A stretch of DNA of 49,603 nucleotides from Bacteriovoracaceae bacterium (GCA_023137315.1 JAGLPP010000055.1:1-49603); one strand, 5' to 3'; positions 33,325 through 42,480 are shown, counted from the stretch's first letter. Numbers and translations: made by a program. Notes: generated from the sequence alone by a model not told the origin.

Positions 33325-34545
33325 TTGAAAAAATTACTTCTCATGCTGACGATTTTACCGATCCTTGCCTGGGGAAATTTAATGCCTCCGGATGGCGTGG
33401 ATGTTTTTGATGCACCAAACGACAACGGAAAATCCCTGTTTGTTGTTTGGAAAAGGACGACTAACGAGACGGAAAACACTTTTTACACCATCTTTGTATC
33501 GGAAAATCCCGCCGGTCCTTTCCATACACAGGGTGCCATGTCCGCTGCCTTGAATTTCAAAAGCGATTATAAATCAGTTTTTGGACTTAAAAAAGAAAAC
33601 AGTAACTGGCACGCCTACAAATTGGACAGCTTTATAATTGTGGACGGCAAAAAATCCAAAAATAAAATGATCGCCCCCAACACCAGGTACTTTATAAGAA
33701 TAGGAGTGAAAGAAGGGAAAAATGGACTTTTATCCATGCATCCTGAAACATTTGAAGTCATTCCATGCGGAAATTGGTTTGCCTGGAACAAGCTTAATAG
33801 TTTTATCCTGTTTCTCTTTCTTATGATTGTGATTCTTCTTTTCATCAATATTGCCAAACGAAATCCGAATTTATTTATAAGAAGAATTGCCGGTCTTGAG
33901 GCCATGGACGATGCCATGGGACGTGCAACCGAGATGGGAAAATCAGTTCTTTTTGTCCATGGATTGAAATATATTCATGAGGTTCCCACCATCGCAGCAA
34001 TTAATATTCTTGGAAGGATTGCCAAGAGAGTGGCCGAGTTTGATACTGAACTAAAAGTTGCCAACTGGGATCCTGTAATTCAGCAAGTCAGTCGTGAAAC
34101 GGTTAAGGAATCCTACATCGAAGCAGGACGTCCAGATGCTTACAAAGAAGAAAATGTTTATTTTGCATCCTCCGAACAGTTCAGCTATGCAGCAGCAGTT
34201 GAGGGATTGATGGTAAGAGAAAAGCCTGCGGCAAATTTTTATTTTGGTTATTTTTATGCAGAATCACTTCTGCTTTCTGAAACAGGAAATTCAGCAGGTT
34301 CCATTCAGATAGCAGGAACCGATGCATTTACACAGATTCCGTTTTTCATTACAACTTGTGATTACACGTTGATTGGAGAGGAATTGTATGCGGCAAGTGC
34401 CTATCTTTCCAGGGAACCAAAACTTTTGGGAAGTCTAAAGGGACAGGATATCGGAAAACTTGCAATCATCCTTGTACTGATTATTGGAACATTGTGTACA
34501 ACTTTTGGCTATTTGGGTTTCGCCCAAATATTCTGGCCGATGTAA
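33325..34545 (+). CDS. DUF6754-type membrane protein with FN3-like exterior domain
   Basis: A 406-residue protein read from the TTG at 33325, five bases after GGAGG, with a signal peptide (LLLMLTILPILAWG). An FN3-like domain follows (about 20-140: PPDGVDVFDAPNDNGKS, FVVWKRT, TFYTIFVSENPAGPF), then a membrane segment (FILFLFLMIVILLFINIA), then a cytoplasmic domain of about 190 residues with GLEAMDDAMGRATEMGKSVLFVHG, ILGRIAKRVAEFDTELKV, SYIEAGRPDAY, SSEQFSYAAAVEGLM, ANFYFGYFYAESLLLSETGNSAG and YTLIGEELYAASAYLSREP, and a terminal membrane segment. This cytoplasmic block is the DUF6754 pattern and looks like an ordered alpha/beta scaffold. Function unknown. It is the largest and most distinctive member of the operon. 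Confidence 0.8.
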   Translation: MKKLLLMLTILPILAWGNLMPPDGVDVFDAPNDNGKSLFVVWKRTTNETENTFYTIFVSENPAGPFHTQGAMSAALNFKSDYKSVFGLKKENSNWHAYKLDSFIIVDGKKSKNKMIAPNTRYFIRIGVKEGKNGLLSMHPETFEVIPCGNWFAWNKLNSFILFLFLMIVILLFINIAKRNPNLFIRRIAGLEAMDDAMGRATEMGKSVLFVHGLKYIHEVPTIAAINILGRIAKRVAEFDTELKVANWDPVIQQVSRETVKESYIEAGRPDAYKEENVYFASSEQFSYAAAVEGLMVREKPAANFYFGYFYAESLLLSETGNSAGSIQIAGTDAFTQIPFFITTCDYTLIGEELYAASAYLSREPKLLGSLKGQDIGKLAIILVLIIGTLCTTFGYLGFAQIFWPM

Positions 34546-34556
34546 GGGAGTAATAA

Positions 34557-35210
34557 ATGAACTTTTGGAAAAAAACCTTACCGCTTTCCATAGCCTTCAT
34601 ACTTGGTTGGATAGGGATTCTCGGAGACTATATCCCACATCAGACAAGTGAGGAATTAACTAAATCCATCATGAAAGGATTGATCATTGTTTTTGCAATT
34701 GTTGCCTTTCTCGGACTTTATAGTCTTTTACAAATGCATTGGAGCAAGATTAAAAGAAAAAATGTCGGTTGGGGATATTCACTTCTGGTTTATATCGGTT
34801 TTTTTGTCATGCTTTTTTTCGGCCTTTATAATCAAGGTGAATTCTTTTGGAATACGCAAGTGGAAAGAGGGCAGATTCAATGGCTTTACCAGTACGCTTT
34901 CACTCCGTGCCAGGCAACAATGTTTTCAATTCTTGCATTCTTTATCGCCTCGGCGGCTTACAGAACGTTCAGGGCAAAATCAATTGAGGCCGGTATTCTA
35001 CTTCTTGCCGCAGTTTTGGTCATGTTTGGAGTTGTTCCAATTTCCGGTATGATTTGGAAAGGTTTTCCGGAAATTGCCCAGTGGCTTTTGGAATATCCCA
35101 ATATGGCGGTAAAAAGAGCTATCTTTTTTGGTATTGCCCTTGGTGCTATTTCCACTTCGCTTAGAATTATTTTCGGTATTGAACGTTCCTACATGGGAGG
35201 TGGCGAATGA
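34557..35210 (+). CDS. Six-segment membrane protein of the DUF6754 operon
   Basis: A 217-residue integral membrane protein with about six segments. The most conserved-looking stretch is YAFTPCQATMFSILAFFIASAAYRTFRAKSIEAG near residues 113-147, with a Pro-Cys pair at a helix start. No transporter or enzyme motif is recognised. It begins 11 bases after the DUF6754 stop behind a GGGAG site and its stop codon overlaps the next start (ATGA). The tight coupling suggests stoichiometric production with its neighbours. Confidence 0.8.
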   Translation: MNFWKKTLPLSIAFILGWIGILGDYIPHQTSEELTKSIMKGLIIVFAIVAFLGLYSLLQMHWSKIKRKNVGWGYSLLVYIGFFVMLFFGLYNQGEFFWNTQVERGQIQWLYQYAFTPCQATMFSILAFFIASAAYRTFRAKSIEAGILLLAAVLVMFGVVPISGMIWKGFPEIAQWLLEYPNMAVKRAIFFGIALGAISTSLRIIFGIERSYMGGGE

Positions 35211-36046
35211 TGGAAAAACTGTTTAACATTGACAGAAGAATCATCTTTGTTTTTATTGCGCTTTCAGTTTTAATCCCTTTTCTTGTGGATTTTGATCTTC
35301 CTATTGTCGCCAATAAAAATGTTAAAAAAGTTTACAACAAGATAGAGAACGTCGGAAAAAAAGGTGGGACCATTCTCATGTCTTTTGACTTTGACAACTC
35401 CACCAAAGCGGAGCTTGAACCTGCAGCCATTGCCATTCTTTCACATGCCTTTATGAGTGGAGCAAAAGTTGTAGGCATAGGCAACTGGCCAAATGGAGTT
35501 GCGCTTGCCAAGCAGATCTTTGCCAAAGTCTCAAAAGAGTATAAAAAAGAAAATGGAAAAGATTGGGCCTATCTTGGTTATAAATCAGGCGCAGGGTTGT
35601 TCATGAGAAGTCTTTCCACCGATTTTCAGGGAACATTGCCAACAGATTCAAGGGGAATAAAAACAAGTAAATTGCCGATTACAAGAAATATAAGAACAAT
35701 ACGCGATATTGATTATGTAATTTCACTTTCTGCGGGAAATGGCGGGATTGAAGAATGGATTGTCTTTTCCCAATCAAAATTCAATTATGACTTTGGCGGA
35801 GCCTGTACAGCTGTAATGGCCCCCGACTTCTTTCCTTTCCTCCAGTCAGGACAGCTAAGCGGATTACTCGGCGGTCTTGCCGGAGCGGCTCAATATGAGA
35901 AACTTATTAATAAACCTTCCACTGCGACCAAGGGAATAAAACCTCAATCCGTTGCACATCTTGTTTTAATTTTCTTTATTCTGTTTGGTAATATCTGTTT
36001 TCTGGGTAATCGTTATCTGGAAAAAAGAAAGAGAGGTCAGCAATGA
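35207..36046 (+). CDS. Bitopic membrane protein with a large soluble domain (DUF6754 operon)
   Basis: A 279-residue protein with a membrane segment at each end (IIFVFIALSVLIPFLV near 11-26 and LVLIFFILFGNICFLG near 250-266). The roughly 220 residues between are soluble: KGGTILMSFDFDNSTKAELEPAAIAILSHAFMSGAKVVGIG, DWAYLGYKSGAGLFMRSL, IRDIDYVISLSAGNGGIEEWIVFSQSKF, and ACTAVMAPDFFPFLQSGQLSGLLGGLAGAAQYE. The pattern is Rossmann-like alpha/beta. Both start (ATGA with the preceding gene) and stop (ATGA with the next) are overlapped. With both termini likely on the same side, the domain should face outward. No known enzyme signature is recognised. Confidence 0.8.
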   Translation: MMEKLFNIDRRIIFVFIALSVLIPFLVDFDLPIVANKNVKKVYNKIENVGKKGGTILMSFDFDNSTKAELEPAAIAILSHAFMSGAKVVGIGNWPNGVALAKQIFAKVSKEYKKENGKDWAYLGYKSGAGLFMRSLSTDFQGTLPTDSRGIKTSKLPITRNIRTIRDIDYVISLSAGNGGIEEWIVFSQSKFNYDFGGACTAVMAPDFFPFLQSGQLSGLLGGLAGAAQYEKLINKPSTATKGIKPQSVAHLVLIFFILFGNICFLGNRYLEKRKRGQQ

Positions 36047-36798
36047 GCACCAGTACAATAAAAAAAGACTCCATTATAATTGTTATATTCTTCGCAATAC
36101 TAATAATAATTAATGGAATATTACTGGGAACTGGAAGTCTTAAATGGGGATGGGACGGAATCGGTATCATGGTGGCAGCTGCTTTAACTATTGCCCTGTA
36201 CAGCTTTCTTTACAAGGATAATCCCATCTTTAAAATTGCCGAGCATTTATATGTCGGGCTTGCAACTGCATACCTGTTCATCGTTACATGGTACAACGTA
36301 ATCCTGCCGGATGTGATTTTTGCATTTCGCGATCTTGGAAATGAAACTTCAAACTGGGCAATTTTGGGTAAAACAATCTCTGTGTCAATTCCAACAATAC
36401 TTGGTCTTCTGGTTTACACCAGACTCGTTCCCAAGTTCAGTTGGCTCAGTCGTATAACCTTTGCCGCATTGATTGGTTTTGGAGCTGGATTTACGATTCC
36501 CAACTACATTAATTCCCATATCTTAAAACAGGCACAACCAACGATGGTTGCCCTCTGGGGAGCTGGTGGAATACAGTGGGGGGCATTGTTGATTTTCATT
36601 GTCGTTATCAGTACCCTCGTTTATTTTTTCTTTTCCGTTGAGCATAAGGGTCCTGTCGGTTGGACGGCGAAATTGGGAATTTGGTTTCTCATGGTTTCGT
36701 TTGGAGCGTCCTTTGGCTATACTGTCATGGCAAGAATTTCGCTTCTTATCGGAAGAGTTAATTTTCTATTCTCCGATTGGATTCCACTTATTAAATAA
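36043..36798 (+). CDS. Eight-segment membrane protein, last gene of the DUF6754 operon
   Basis: A 251-residue integral membrane protein with about eight segments. Recognisable stretches are FKIAEHLYVGLATAYLFIVTWYNVILPD, LGLLVYTRLVPKFSWLSRI and FAALIGFGAGFTIPNYINSHILKQAQPTM. Arginine and proline inside segments suggest a channel or an assembly platform rather than a simple anchor. Its start overlaps the previous stop as ATGA, and its end overlaps the convergent lipoprotein gene by eight bases. Family unknown to me apart from co-occurrence with DUF6754. Confidence 0.8.
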   Translation: MSTSTIKKDSIIIVIFFAILIIINGILLGTGSLKWGWDGIGIMVAAALTIALYSFLYKDNPIFKIAEHLYVGLATAYLFIVTWYNVILPDVIFAFRDLGNETSNWAILGKTISVSIPTILGLLVYTRLVPKFSWLSRITFAALIGFGAGFTIPNYINSHILKQAQPTMVALWGAGGIQWGALLIFIVVISTLVYFFFSVEHKGPVGWTAKLGIWFLMVSFGASFGYTVMARISLLIGRVNFLFSDWIPLIK

Positions 36799-38269
36799 AA
36801 CAAGGTGCTGCACCAAAACTGATGGAATAGACCTTTTGCGCCCCGGCCCTGTAAAGAAGATAACGAATCTTTTCCACAGACACACCGGCTGCCAGATTAT
36901 CATTTATCAAAAAAACGACTTTACCGTTAACATCCATGTTAATCCCCTGTGGCACATAGTCTGATCCTACAAGGCTCGCCACCTCTTTTGCGAGAAAATG
37001 AGTCGCTCCAATTGCACTTGTTTTATTTGAAACACCAATAACAATATCAGGATCGAATTTATCCGCATATTTTTTGATCTGTGTGGCATAATTGTGAACA
37101 ATTTCAGTCGCCACTGCTGGGCCTCTTTTCCTTCTTAGCTTTCGTATACGCATGGAATACCAGCTCATTTTATGTCCGGCCTCATTCCTTGGGATATATT
37201 CATCCAAAATAATATTATGTGGATCATTTTTTCTTTGTTTCCAGAGAAGCCTTGCCGTTTTACTAAAAGAATTTTTCCCACCTGTCTCAAGAAGAATTCC
37301 TGAATGCACCAGGTTCTCACCTTTTTCCGCAAACACTGAAAGAACCAGCGAAACAACAAGCTCCTCCTCTTTTTTTGAATACACACGCTTTTTAAGCTTT
37401 CCTAAAAGAATCACAGGATCAACTTCCATCCCTTTCGTGCTTGAAACCCTCCTCCAAATTTCAAGATAATCCCCGTTTTTATTGTTTTTGACGGCATCCG
37501 TGAAGGCATACATCGAATAAAAAAGTGCTTCTTTTCTTTCATCACGGTGAAGCGGCGGAATCAGACCATTATGTAAACTCACCTTTTCAAGTTTTACATT
37601 TTTATATTTTCCACTCTTATAGAGAATATTCTCGTTCACTGACACACCAATCCGTTTAAAAAGTTTCCGGACCGGCCCATGTGAAAGTGCCCATTTATCA
37701 ACAAAAATTTCAATTTGCATCGACCGTGGGCCGATTTTATTCAGCTTTAGTTCATGCAATGCTTGAACAAGATGCAAGGAATCCGAAAGAAAATACCCGC
37801 TTTCATTTGAAATCTTTTCTATCTTCCAATATTTTTGCCCCCACAAATACTGTCCAACAAGCTCCATTCTACCAGCGAAGGCCACTTCTCCATCTTCCAA
37901 AAGTGATGAATGTCTGACAAAAAGCTCTTCTCCATCAAACGGCAGGGTTCCTATGGTTTCATCGACTCCATAAAAATTTCCCCATCGATCCATCACCACA
38001 ATTAGTTTTATCCTGTTTGTTTTCACGTCCTCCCGAATAAAACCTGGAGAAAGAATTTTTCCGTGGTAAAAACTCAATCTCGACAACTCCTGCAATGTTT
38101 TGTCAAATTTATAGATCCTCTCCCGCAAGACTCCGTTATGGCCATTGAGGTCTGGTTGTATACCGCAAATTTCAGCGCCTCCCGGGCCACCTACACCTCT
38201 CAACTGATTTCCACTGCAGGAAACAATTACAAGAAAAATGAATGTCACAAAAAAAATTCTTAAAATCAT
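36791..38269 (-). CDS. Lipoprotein with phosphoribosyltransferase-like C-terminus
   Basis: A 492-residue lipoprotein with lipobox ending in Cys18 (FLVIVSC). The middle is unrecognised (DRWGNFYGVDETIGTLPFDGEE, KNNKNGDYLEIWRRVSS). From about residue 395 the sequence reads DPDIVIGVSNKTSAIGATHFLAKEVASLVG and then VVFLINDNLAAGVSVEKIRYLLYRAGAQKV (451-480), the layout of a type I phosphoribosyltransferase with its PRPP loop. The loop lacks both acidic residues and the Thr-Thr-Gly of an active one (NDNLAAG instead of DDVxTTG), so binding without catalysis is likely. It lies 65 bases after the TatA-like gene on the same strand; no ribosome site is clear. Exporting such a fold on a lipid anchor is odd. 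Confidence 0.7.
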   Translation of the reverse strand: MILRIFFVTFIFLVIVSCSGNQLRGVGGPGGAEICGIQPDLNGHNGVLRERIYKFDKTLQELSRLSFYHGKILSPGFIREDVKTNRIKLIVVMDRWGNFYGVDETIGTLPFDGEELFVRHSSLLEDGEVAFAGRMELVGQYLWGQKYWKIEKISNESGYFLSDSLHLVQALHELKLNKIGPRSMQIEIFVDKWALSHGPVRKLFKRIGVSVNENILYKSGKYKNVKLEKVSLHNGLIPPLHRDERKEALFYSMYAFTDAVKNNKNGDYLEIWRRVSSTKGMEVDPVILLGKLKKRVYSKKEEELVVSLVLSVFAEKGENLVHSGILLETGGKNSFSKTARLLWKQRKNDPHNIILDEYIPRNEAGHKMSWYSMRIRKLRRKRGPAVATEIVHNYATQIKKYADKFDPDIVIGVSNKTSAIGATHFLAKEVASLVGSDYVPQGINMDVNGKVVFLINDNLAAGVSVEKIRYLLYRAGAQKVYSISFGAAPCFI

Positions 38270-38334
38270 CTACCGTGCTATTCGGTAAATTCTGTAGATT
38301 CCATTACGAAAGTGGGAATAATAATTTCAATAGG

Positions 38335-38484
38335 TTAGTCGGAAGATCGGTCATTCAGACCTTTTTTGAAGTTCTTTATGCCTTTTCCAATAGAGTGCCC
38401 GAGTTCAGGGATTCTTTTGACTCCAAAAAGTACAAAAATGGCAACCACTATCAGAAAGATTTCACCTGTACCAAGTCCAAACAT
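38335..38484 (-). CDS. tatA: TatA-like twin-arginine translocase subunit (49 residues)
   Basis: A 49-residue protein, too short for most gene finders. It starts MFGLGTGEIFL, has one membrane segment (IFLIVVAIFVLFG), the hinge FGVKRIPELG and an amphipathic helix (HSIGKGIKNFKKGL), all standard for TatA, and then ends with a very short tail. Glu8 holds the polar position of the membrane helix. TatA assembles the protein-conducting pore for folded substrates. It begins 11 bases after the stop of the TatB-like gene. No tatC is in the window. Confidence 0.85.
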   Translation of the reverse strand: MFGLGTGEIFLIVVAIFVLFGVKRIPELGHSIGKGIKNFKKGLNDRSSD

Positions 38485-38495
38485 AATAACCCCGC

Positions 38496-38702
38496 TTATT
38501 GCTTTAGTTGTTCAGTTTCATCGGATAATTCTGTTTTACGCTCCTCCCTGTGAAGTTCCTCAAGAAAACCATCCTTGGCCTTGTGAAACTCCCTAAAACC
38601 TCTCCCCATCATTCTTGCTATTTGTGGAATTTTTTTCGGTCCCAGAAGGATCAATGCCAAAAAGATAATTACAAGAATTTCACCGGCACCAAATCCGAAC
38701 AC
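38496..38702 (-). CDS. TatA/TatB-family protein, TatB-like
   Basis: A 68-residue protein from the GTG at 38702, which follows GGAGG by five bases; the ATG at 38744 lies before that site and would give an atypical N-terminus. It reads MFGFGAGEILVIIFLALILLG with Glu8, then the hinge GPKKIPQIARMMG and an amphipathic helix continuing into an acidic tail (LEELHREERKTELSDETEQ). The LGPKKIP hinge and longer charged tail suit TatB more than TatA. Together with the next gene it gives a TatB-TatA pair behind an ABC exporter. Confidence 0.82.
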   Translation of the reverse strand: MFGFGAGEILVIIFLALILLGPKKIPQIARMMGRGFREFHKAKDGFLEELHREERKTELSDETEQLKQ

Positions 38703-38779
38703 ACAGGCCTCCAATCGCGTAAACAGACAAATCAAAGTGTACATGCAAGAAAGGACAAAATCCAGTGCATATATAAATG

Positions 38780-40492
38780 TCAGGTAGCCGGATTGATTGT
38801 GGACCAGTGTTTTGTCAGGTCATTCGGTTTAATGAATGCCATACCTTTATCATCCAAAAAGAGGATTCTATCGGCCCTCGCAGCAGTGGAAAGGCGGTGG
38901 GTAACCACGATACATGTAGTATCATGATAGGATTGACCGAAAAAGTCCCAGAACTTTTCCTCTGTTTCGGCATCCATTGCTGCAGTACAGTCATCAAGCA
39001 GCAAGAGAGAAGGGTTTCTGATCAAGGTTCTGGCCAAGGCCAGTCTTTGCTTTTGTCCGCCTGAAAGAGAGGCCCCTTTCTGTCCAACAATAGTTTCAAT
39101 TCCGTCACGAAAGGAATCCACCTCATCTTTGATCATGGCATGAGTAAGTACCTTATCAATTTCAGGGCCTGTAAAATCATCTCCCAGCAGAATGTTTTGT
39201 CTGATGGTTTCCGAAAAAAGAATATTTTCCTGTCTTACGTATCCCACCTGCCTGACAAAACTTTTGCGTTCAAGTTCCGAAACTAGATGGCCATTAACGA
39301 TAATTTTTCCTTTCTCCAGCGTAAGATTGGCACTTATGAGTTCCAGAAGAGAACTTTTACCACTGCCAACACCTCCCATAATGGCAATCTTTTCGCCTTT
39401 ATTGATGGTGAGATTTATATTTTTAAAAACATCATGCCCTTTATCCTCGTAACGCCAGCTAATATCTTCAAGCACCAATGATTCAATTTGTTTAATTTTC
39501 ACACCAAGTGGATTGGGATCAAGATCATGGCCTACAGTTTCAATTTCCATCAAGCGATCCACGTACTTGAAAATCTGCTTGGATGAGGCATAGAAGAGGC
39601 TTAAAGTCCATATTGGTTCTATCAGGTTTTGCAAATATAGAATAAACATGACCAGGGTTCCTATTGTCATCCGACCTTTGACGGCCAGATAACCACCAAT
39701 AAAAATAACGATTATTGAACCTGCATGGTTAACAAGCATTGCGGAAAGATGAACCAGCTGATTTACCAGTAAAAACTTTTTTTCCTTCGCCACCCGGTCA
39801 ACTGTGGCCTTGCTATAAAGATCATGCTGATGCTTTTCAGAAAGAGTGGTTTTTATCACCCGAATCCCGGAAAAGCTGGTCTCCAAAATATTATTACAAT
39901 GAGAAATGGATTTCTGCTTATCTATTGTGTAGGTGATTATTTTACCATCCAACAGATGGAGAACGTACAACAGCACAGGTAATGGGAGAAAAGTACAAAG
40001 TGTTAGAGGGACCGAGTACCAGAACATAACACCAAGAGTAAAACACAGAATCAAAATGGCCTCGAGTGGCCTGAGAATTCCAGAGCAGGAGTACCACATT
40101 ATTCGCATCCAATGTCCATCGATATCATCTGTCAGACGTGTAATTAAATCCCCAGTCTTGAACTTGTTAAAAAATAATGAGGTTTTGGTTGTCAGCCATT
40201 TATAATAATCTGTTCTGATCATTGAGGCGTAGACCAGGTTAAGATATCCCCTGAGGAATGGAAGTCCCCCACGAAGTACTTCATTAACCACGGAGAAAAC
40301 AACAAAAAGCAGGATCAAATGGTAGACATGATCTGATTTAAAATCACCGCTCAGCTCATCAATAATAAATTTTAAAAATAGAGGAAAACCGGTCTTTGCA
40401 GCAATTGTTAAAACTGTAATGATCATGGCCAGTACCATGCGCCACTTTGTTTTTTTCCAATATTGTGAGAACCAGAGCATGTATCTTTTCAT
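38780..40492 (-). CDS. ABC exporter half-transporter with degenerate Walker B (MdlA-like)
   Basis: A 570-residue subunit: six membrane segments (residues 18-300) and an ATPase domain. Walker A is GGVGSGKSS (373-381), the signature is canonical LSGGQ (476-480), and Walker B ends LLLDD with Asp501 where the catalytic Glu should be. This is the pattern of MdlA-type subunits, which form a heterodimer with one inactive ATP site. The start overlaps the stop of the other half-transporter (ATGA), so the two are made together. Substrates of such exporters range from peptides to lipids and drugs; none can be assigned here. Confidence 0.93.
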   Translation of the reverse strand: MKRYMLWFSQYWKKTKWRMVLAMIITVLTIAAKTGFPLFLKFIIDELSGDFKSDHVYHLILLFVVFSVVNEVLRGGLPFLRGYLNLVYASMIRTDYYKWLTTKTSLFFNKFKTGDLITRLTDDIDGHWMRIMWYSCSGILRPLEAILILCFTLGVMFWYSVPLTLCTFLPLPVLLYVLHLLDGKIITYTIDKQKSISHCNNILETSFSGIRVIKTTLSEKHQHDLYSKATVDRVAKEKKFLLVNQLVHLSAMLVNHAGSIIVIFIGGYLAVKGRMTIGTLVMFILYLQNLIEPIWTLSLFYASSKQIFKYVDRLMEIETVGHDLDPNPLGVKIKQIESLVLEDISWRYEDKGHDVFKNINLTINKGEKIAIMGGVGSGKSSLLELISANLTLEKGKIIVNGHLVSELERKSFVRQVGYVRQENILFSETIRQNILLGDDFTGPEIDKVLTHAMIKDEVDSFRDGIETIVGQKGASLSGGQKQRLALARTLIRNPSLLLLDDCTAAMDAETEEKFWDFFGQSYHDTTCIVVTHRLSTAARADRILFLDDKGMAFIKPNDLTKHWSTINPAT

Positions 40493-42273
40493 TCCTCTCC
40501 TCCAAACAAGTTACTTCTGTTTTGTTTCAGGAAATAGGAATGATAGATTCCTTCATGACTCATGAGTTCATTGTGGTCTCCGCGTTCCACTATTTTTCCA
40601 TCAGAGAGAACCAGAATATTATCCGCATCCACTATGGTGGAAAGCCTGTGGGCCACCACTATCGAGGTTCTGCCAGAGGTTAGTTTTTTAAGACTTTTTT
40701 GAATTAAAGCTTCGGTTTGAGGATCGACTGAACTGGTGGCCTCATCCATAATCAGAATCTCAGGCGAAAAAGTGAGAGCACGGGCGAACGACAGTAGTTG
40801 TCTTTCTCCATAGGAGAAATTTCCGCCTTCTTCGGCCAAAGAGGTTTTTATTCCATCAGGCAAACGTGAAATAAATTTCCAGGCATCAACATGTCTGGCC
40901 GCCTGCTCCACCTGAAGCGTTGGAATATCCTTGCGAAAAACCCTGAGGTTTTCCAATATATTATCGGGAAAAAGATAGATGTCCTGTAAAACAAGTCCCA
41001 AAAAGGAACGAAGGTTTTGACGTGAAATGTCCCGGATGTCAACGCCATCAATTAGAATTGATCCACTCAAAGGATCATAAAAACGACATAGCAGGGAGAT
41101 AATGGTGCTTTTACCGGAACCAGTCGGACCAACTATGGCCACCGTACTGCCTTTTTCAATCTCAAAGGAAATATTATCCAGAACCGGCTCACCTTCCACA
41201 TAGTGGAAACTTACATTTTTAAATTCTATTTTTTTCTGGAAAGTATGAAGGATTACCGGTTGTTTTGGATCATTTACCAGGGACTTGGTCTCCAGAATTT
41301 CAAAGATACGATCACTCGCCCCAAGGGATTTCTGGATTTCACTGACCTGTTCCGAAATGATTATCAGTGGATGAATGGAACTCATTATATACTGGATAAA
41401 CATCCACACCGTCCCGATGGTAATGAGTTCCGCAGCAATCCAACCCACACTTTTATATAAAATAACGGCGATAACCATGTTGGGAGTTATTAGCAGGATG
41501 GACCAGATCATTGTTTGAAAAAAATGGATTTTTACCGAGTATTTCCATTTTTCTTCGTTCATATCATCAAACTTCTTTTTGGACCACGCGATGTTGCCCA
41601 TGCTACGGATAGTGGAAATACCCTTGATGTGTTCTGCTAAAAAACCGGTAATGCTGGCGTAAATTTCACGCTCTCTTCTAAACATTGGACGCATTTTTTT
41701 AAAGGCAACGTAAGAAATAACAAAGTAAATCGGGGCGATTACAATTACAAACAAGGTCAGTTTGTAGTTAACCCATGTCATAATACACAAGGAAATAATC
41801 AGGTTCAAAGAGGCCCAAACCAAATTAAGCCCCACTGCTGAAAAAAGCATGTAGAGTTGCTGGGCATCGGATTCAATTCGACTGATAAGTTTTCCTGTTC
41901 CATGTTTATCAAAAAAAGAAATGGAGAGATTAAACATATGCTTTAAAAGCTTGAGCTTGACTTTACCAACTATCTCAATTCCCATGTATCCAACAATCAA
42001 CTGTTGCACAAACTGAATACCAACGGAGAAAAATAGAACTCCAAAATATAGAACCCCCACTTTTAAAATGGCATCCATACTTCTGGATGGAATCGCATTA
42101 TCAATAAGCTCACGAAAAATAAGAGGAAGAATAGCACCTAAGAAAGTTGCAAAACTGATAGTAATAACTGCCAAAATAATCGTTTTTTTGTAACCACTGA
42201 AGAATGGAAGAATTTTCTTGATGGAACCCGGATTAATCTTTCCTGGTGCCACATCTGTATCAAATTTTCTCAT
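40489..42273 (-). CDS. ABC exporter half-transporter with altered signature (MdlB-like)
   Basis: A 594-residue subunit: six membrane segments (about 30-310) and an ATPase domain with Walker A GPTGSGKST (382-390), Walker B LIMDEATS including the catalytic Glu511, but a signature that reads FSYGE (486-490) instead of LSGGQ. Put together with the neighbour, the degenerate ATP site combines that neighbour's Asp501 with this FSYGE, while the active site combines Glu511 here with LSGGQ there. This is the classic asymmetric heterodimer (MdlAB, TmrAB, TM287/288 type). It heads a minus-strand run that continues with TatB- and TatA-like genes. Confidence 0.93.
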   Translation of the reverse strand: MRKFDTDVAPGKINPGSIKKILPFFSGYKKTIILAVITISFATFLGAILPLIFRELIDNAIPSRSMDAILKVGVLYFGVLFFSVGIQFVQQLIVGYMGIEIVGKVKLKLLKHMFNLSISFFDKHGTGKLISRIESDAQQLYMLFSAVGLNLVWASLNLIISLCIMTWVNYKLTLFVIVIAPIYFVISYVAFKKMRPMFRREREIYASITGFLAEHIKGISTIRSMGNIAWSKKKFDDMNEEKWKYSVKIHFFQTMIWSILLITPNMVIAVILYKSVGWIAAELITIGTVWMFIQYIMSSIHPLIIISEQVSEIQKSLGASDRIFEILETKSLVNDPKQPVILHTFQKKIEFKNVSFHYVEGEPVLDNISFEIEKGSTVAIVGPTGSGKSTIISLLCRFYDPLSGSILIDGVDIRDISRQNLRSFLGLVLQDIYLFPDNILENLRVFRKDIPTLQVEQAARHVDAWKFISRLPDGIKTSLAEEGGNFSYGERQLLSFARALTFSPEILIMDEATSSVDPQTEALIQKSLKKLTSGRTSIVVAHRLSTIVDADNILVLSDGKIVERGDHNELMSHEGIYHSYFLKQNRSNLFGGEE

Positions 42274-42395
42274 GTTATCTCTTTTGCCTCACTATATAGG
42301 AGAGCGGAAACAGTAAGACCAGACAATTGTAATAAATCATCAGTTATAATCGGCTAAATCATACACGGAACATAACTTGCAATCTAAATAGTAAC

Positions 42396-42431
42396 GGCAT
42401 TAATGCCATAATAAAAACAAGTGGTTACCAC
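42396..42431. promoter_or_regulatory. Two palindromes upstream of the ankyrin gene
   Basis: GGCATTAATGCC (42396-42407) is a perfect 12-base palindrome, and GTGGTTACCAC (42421-42431) is a perfect inverted repeat with one central base. They lie 13 bases apart in the divergent region between the ABC exporter and the ankyrin gene, where regulator sites are expected. No regulator can be named. Confidence 0.4.
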
Positions 42432-42480
42432 GGCGTAGTCTGTCTGATTTTTAGACACATGCCAAAGGTATGGAGATTTT

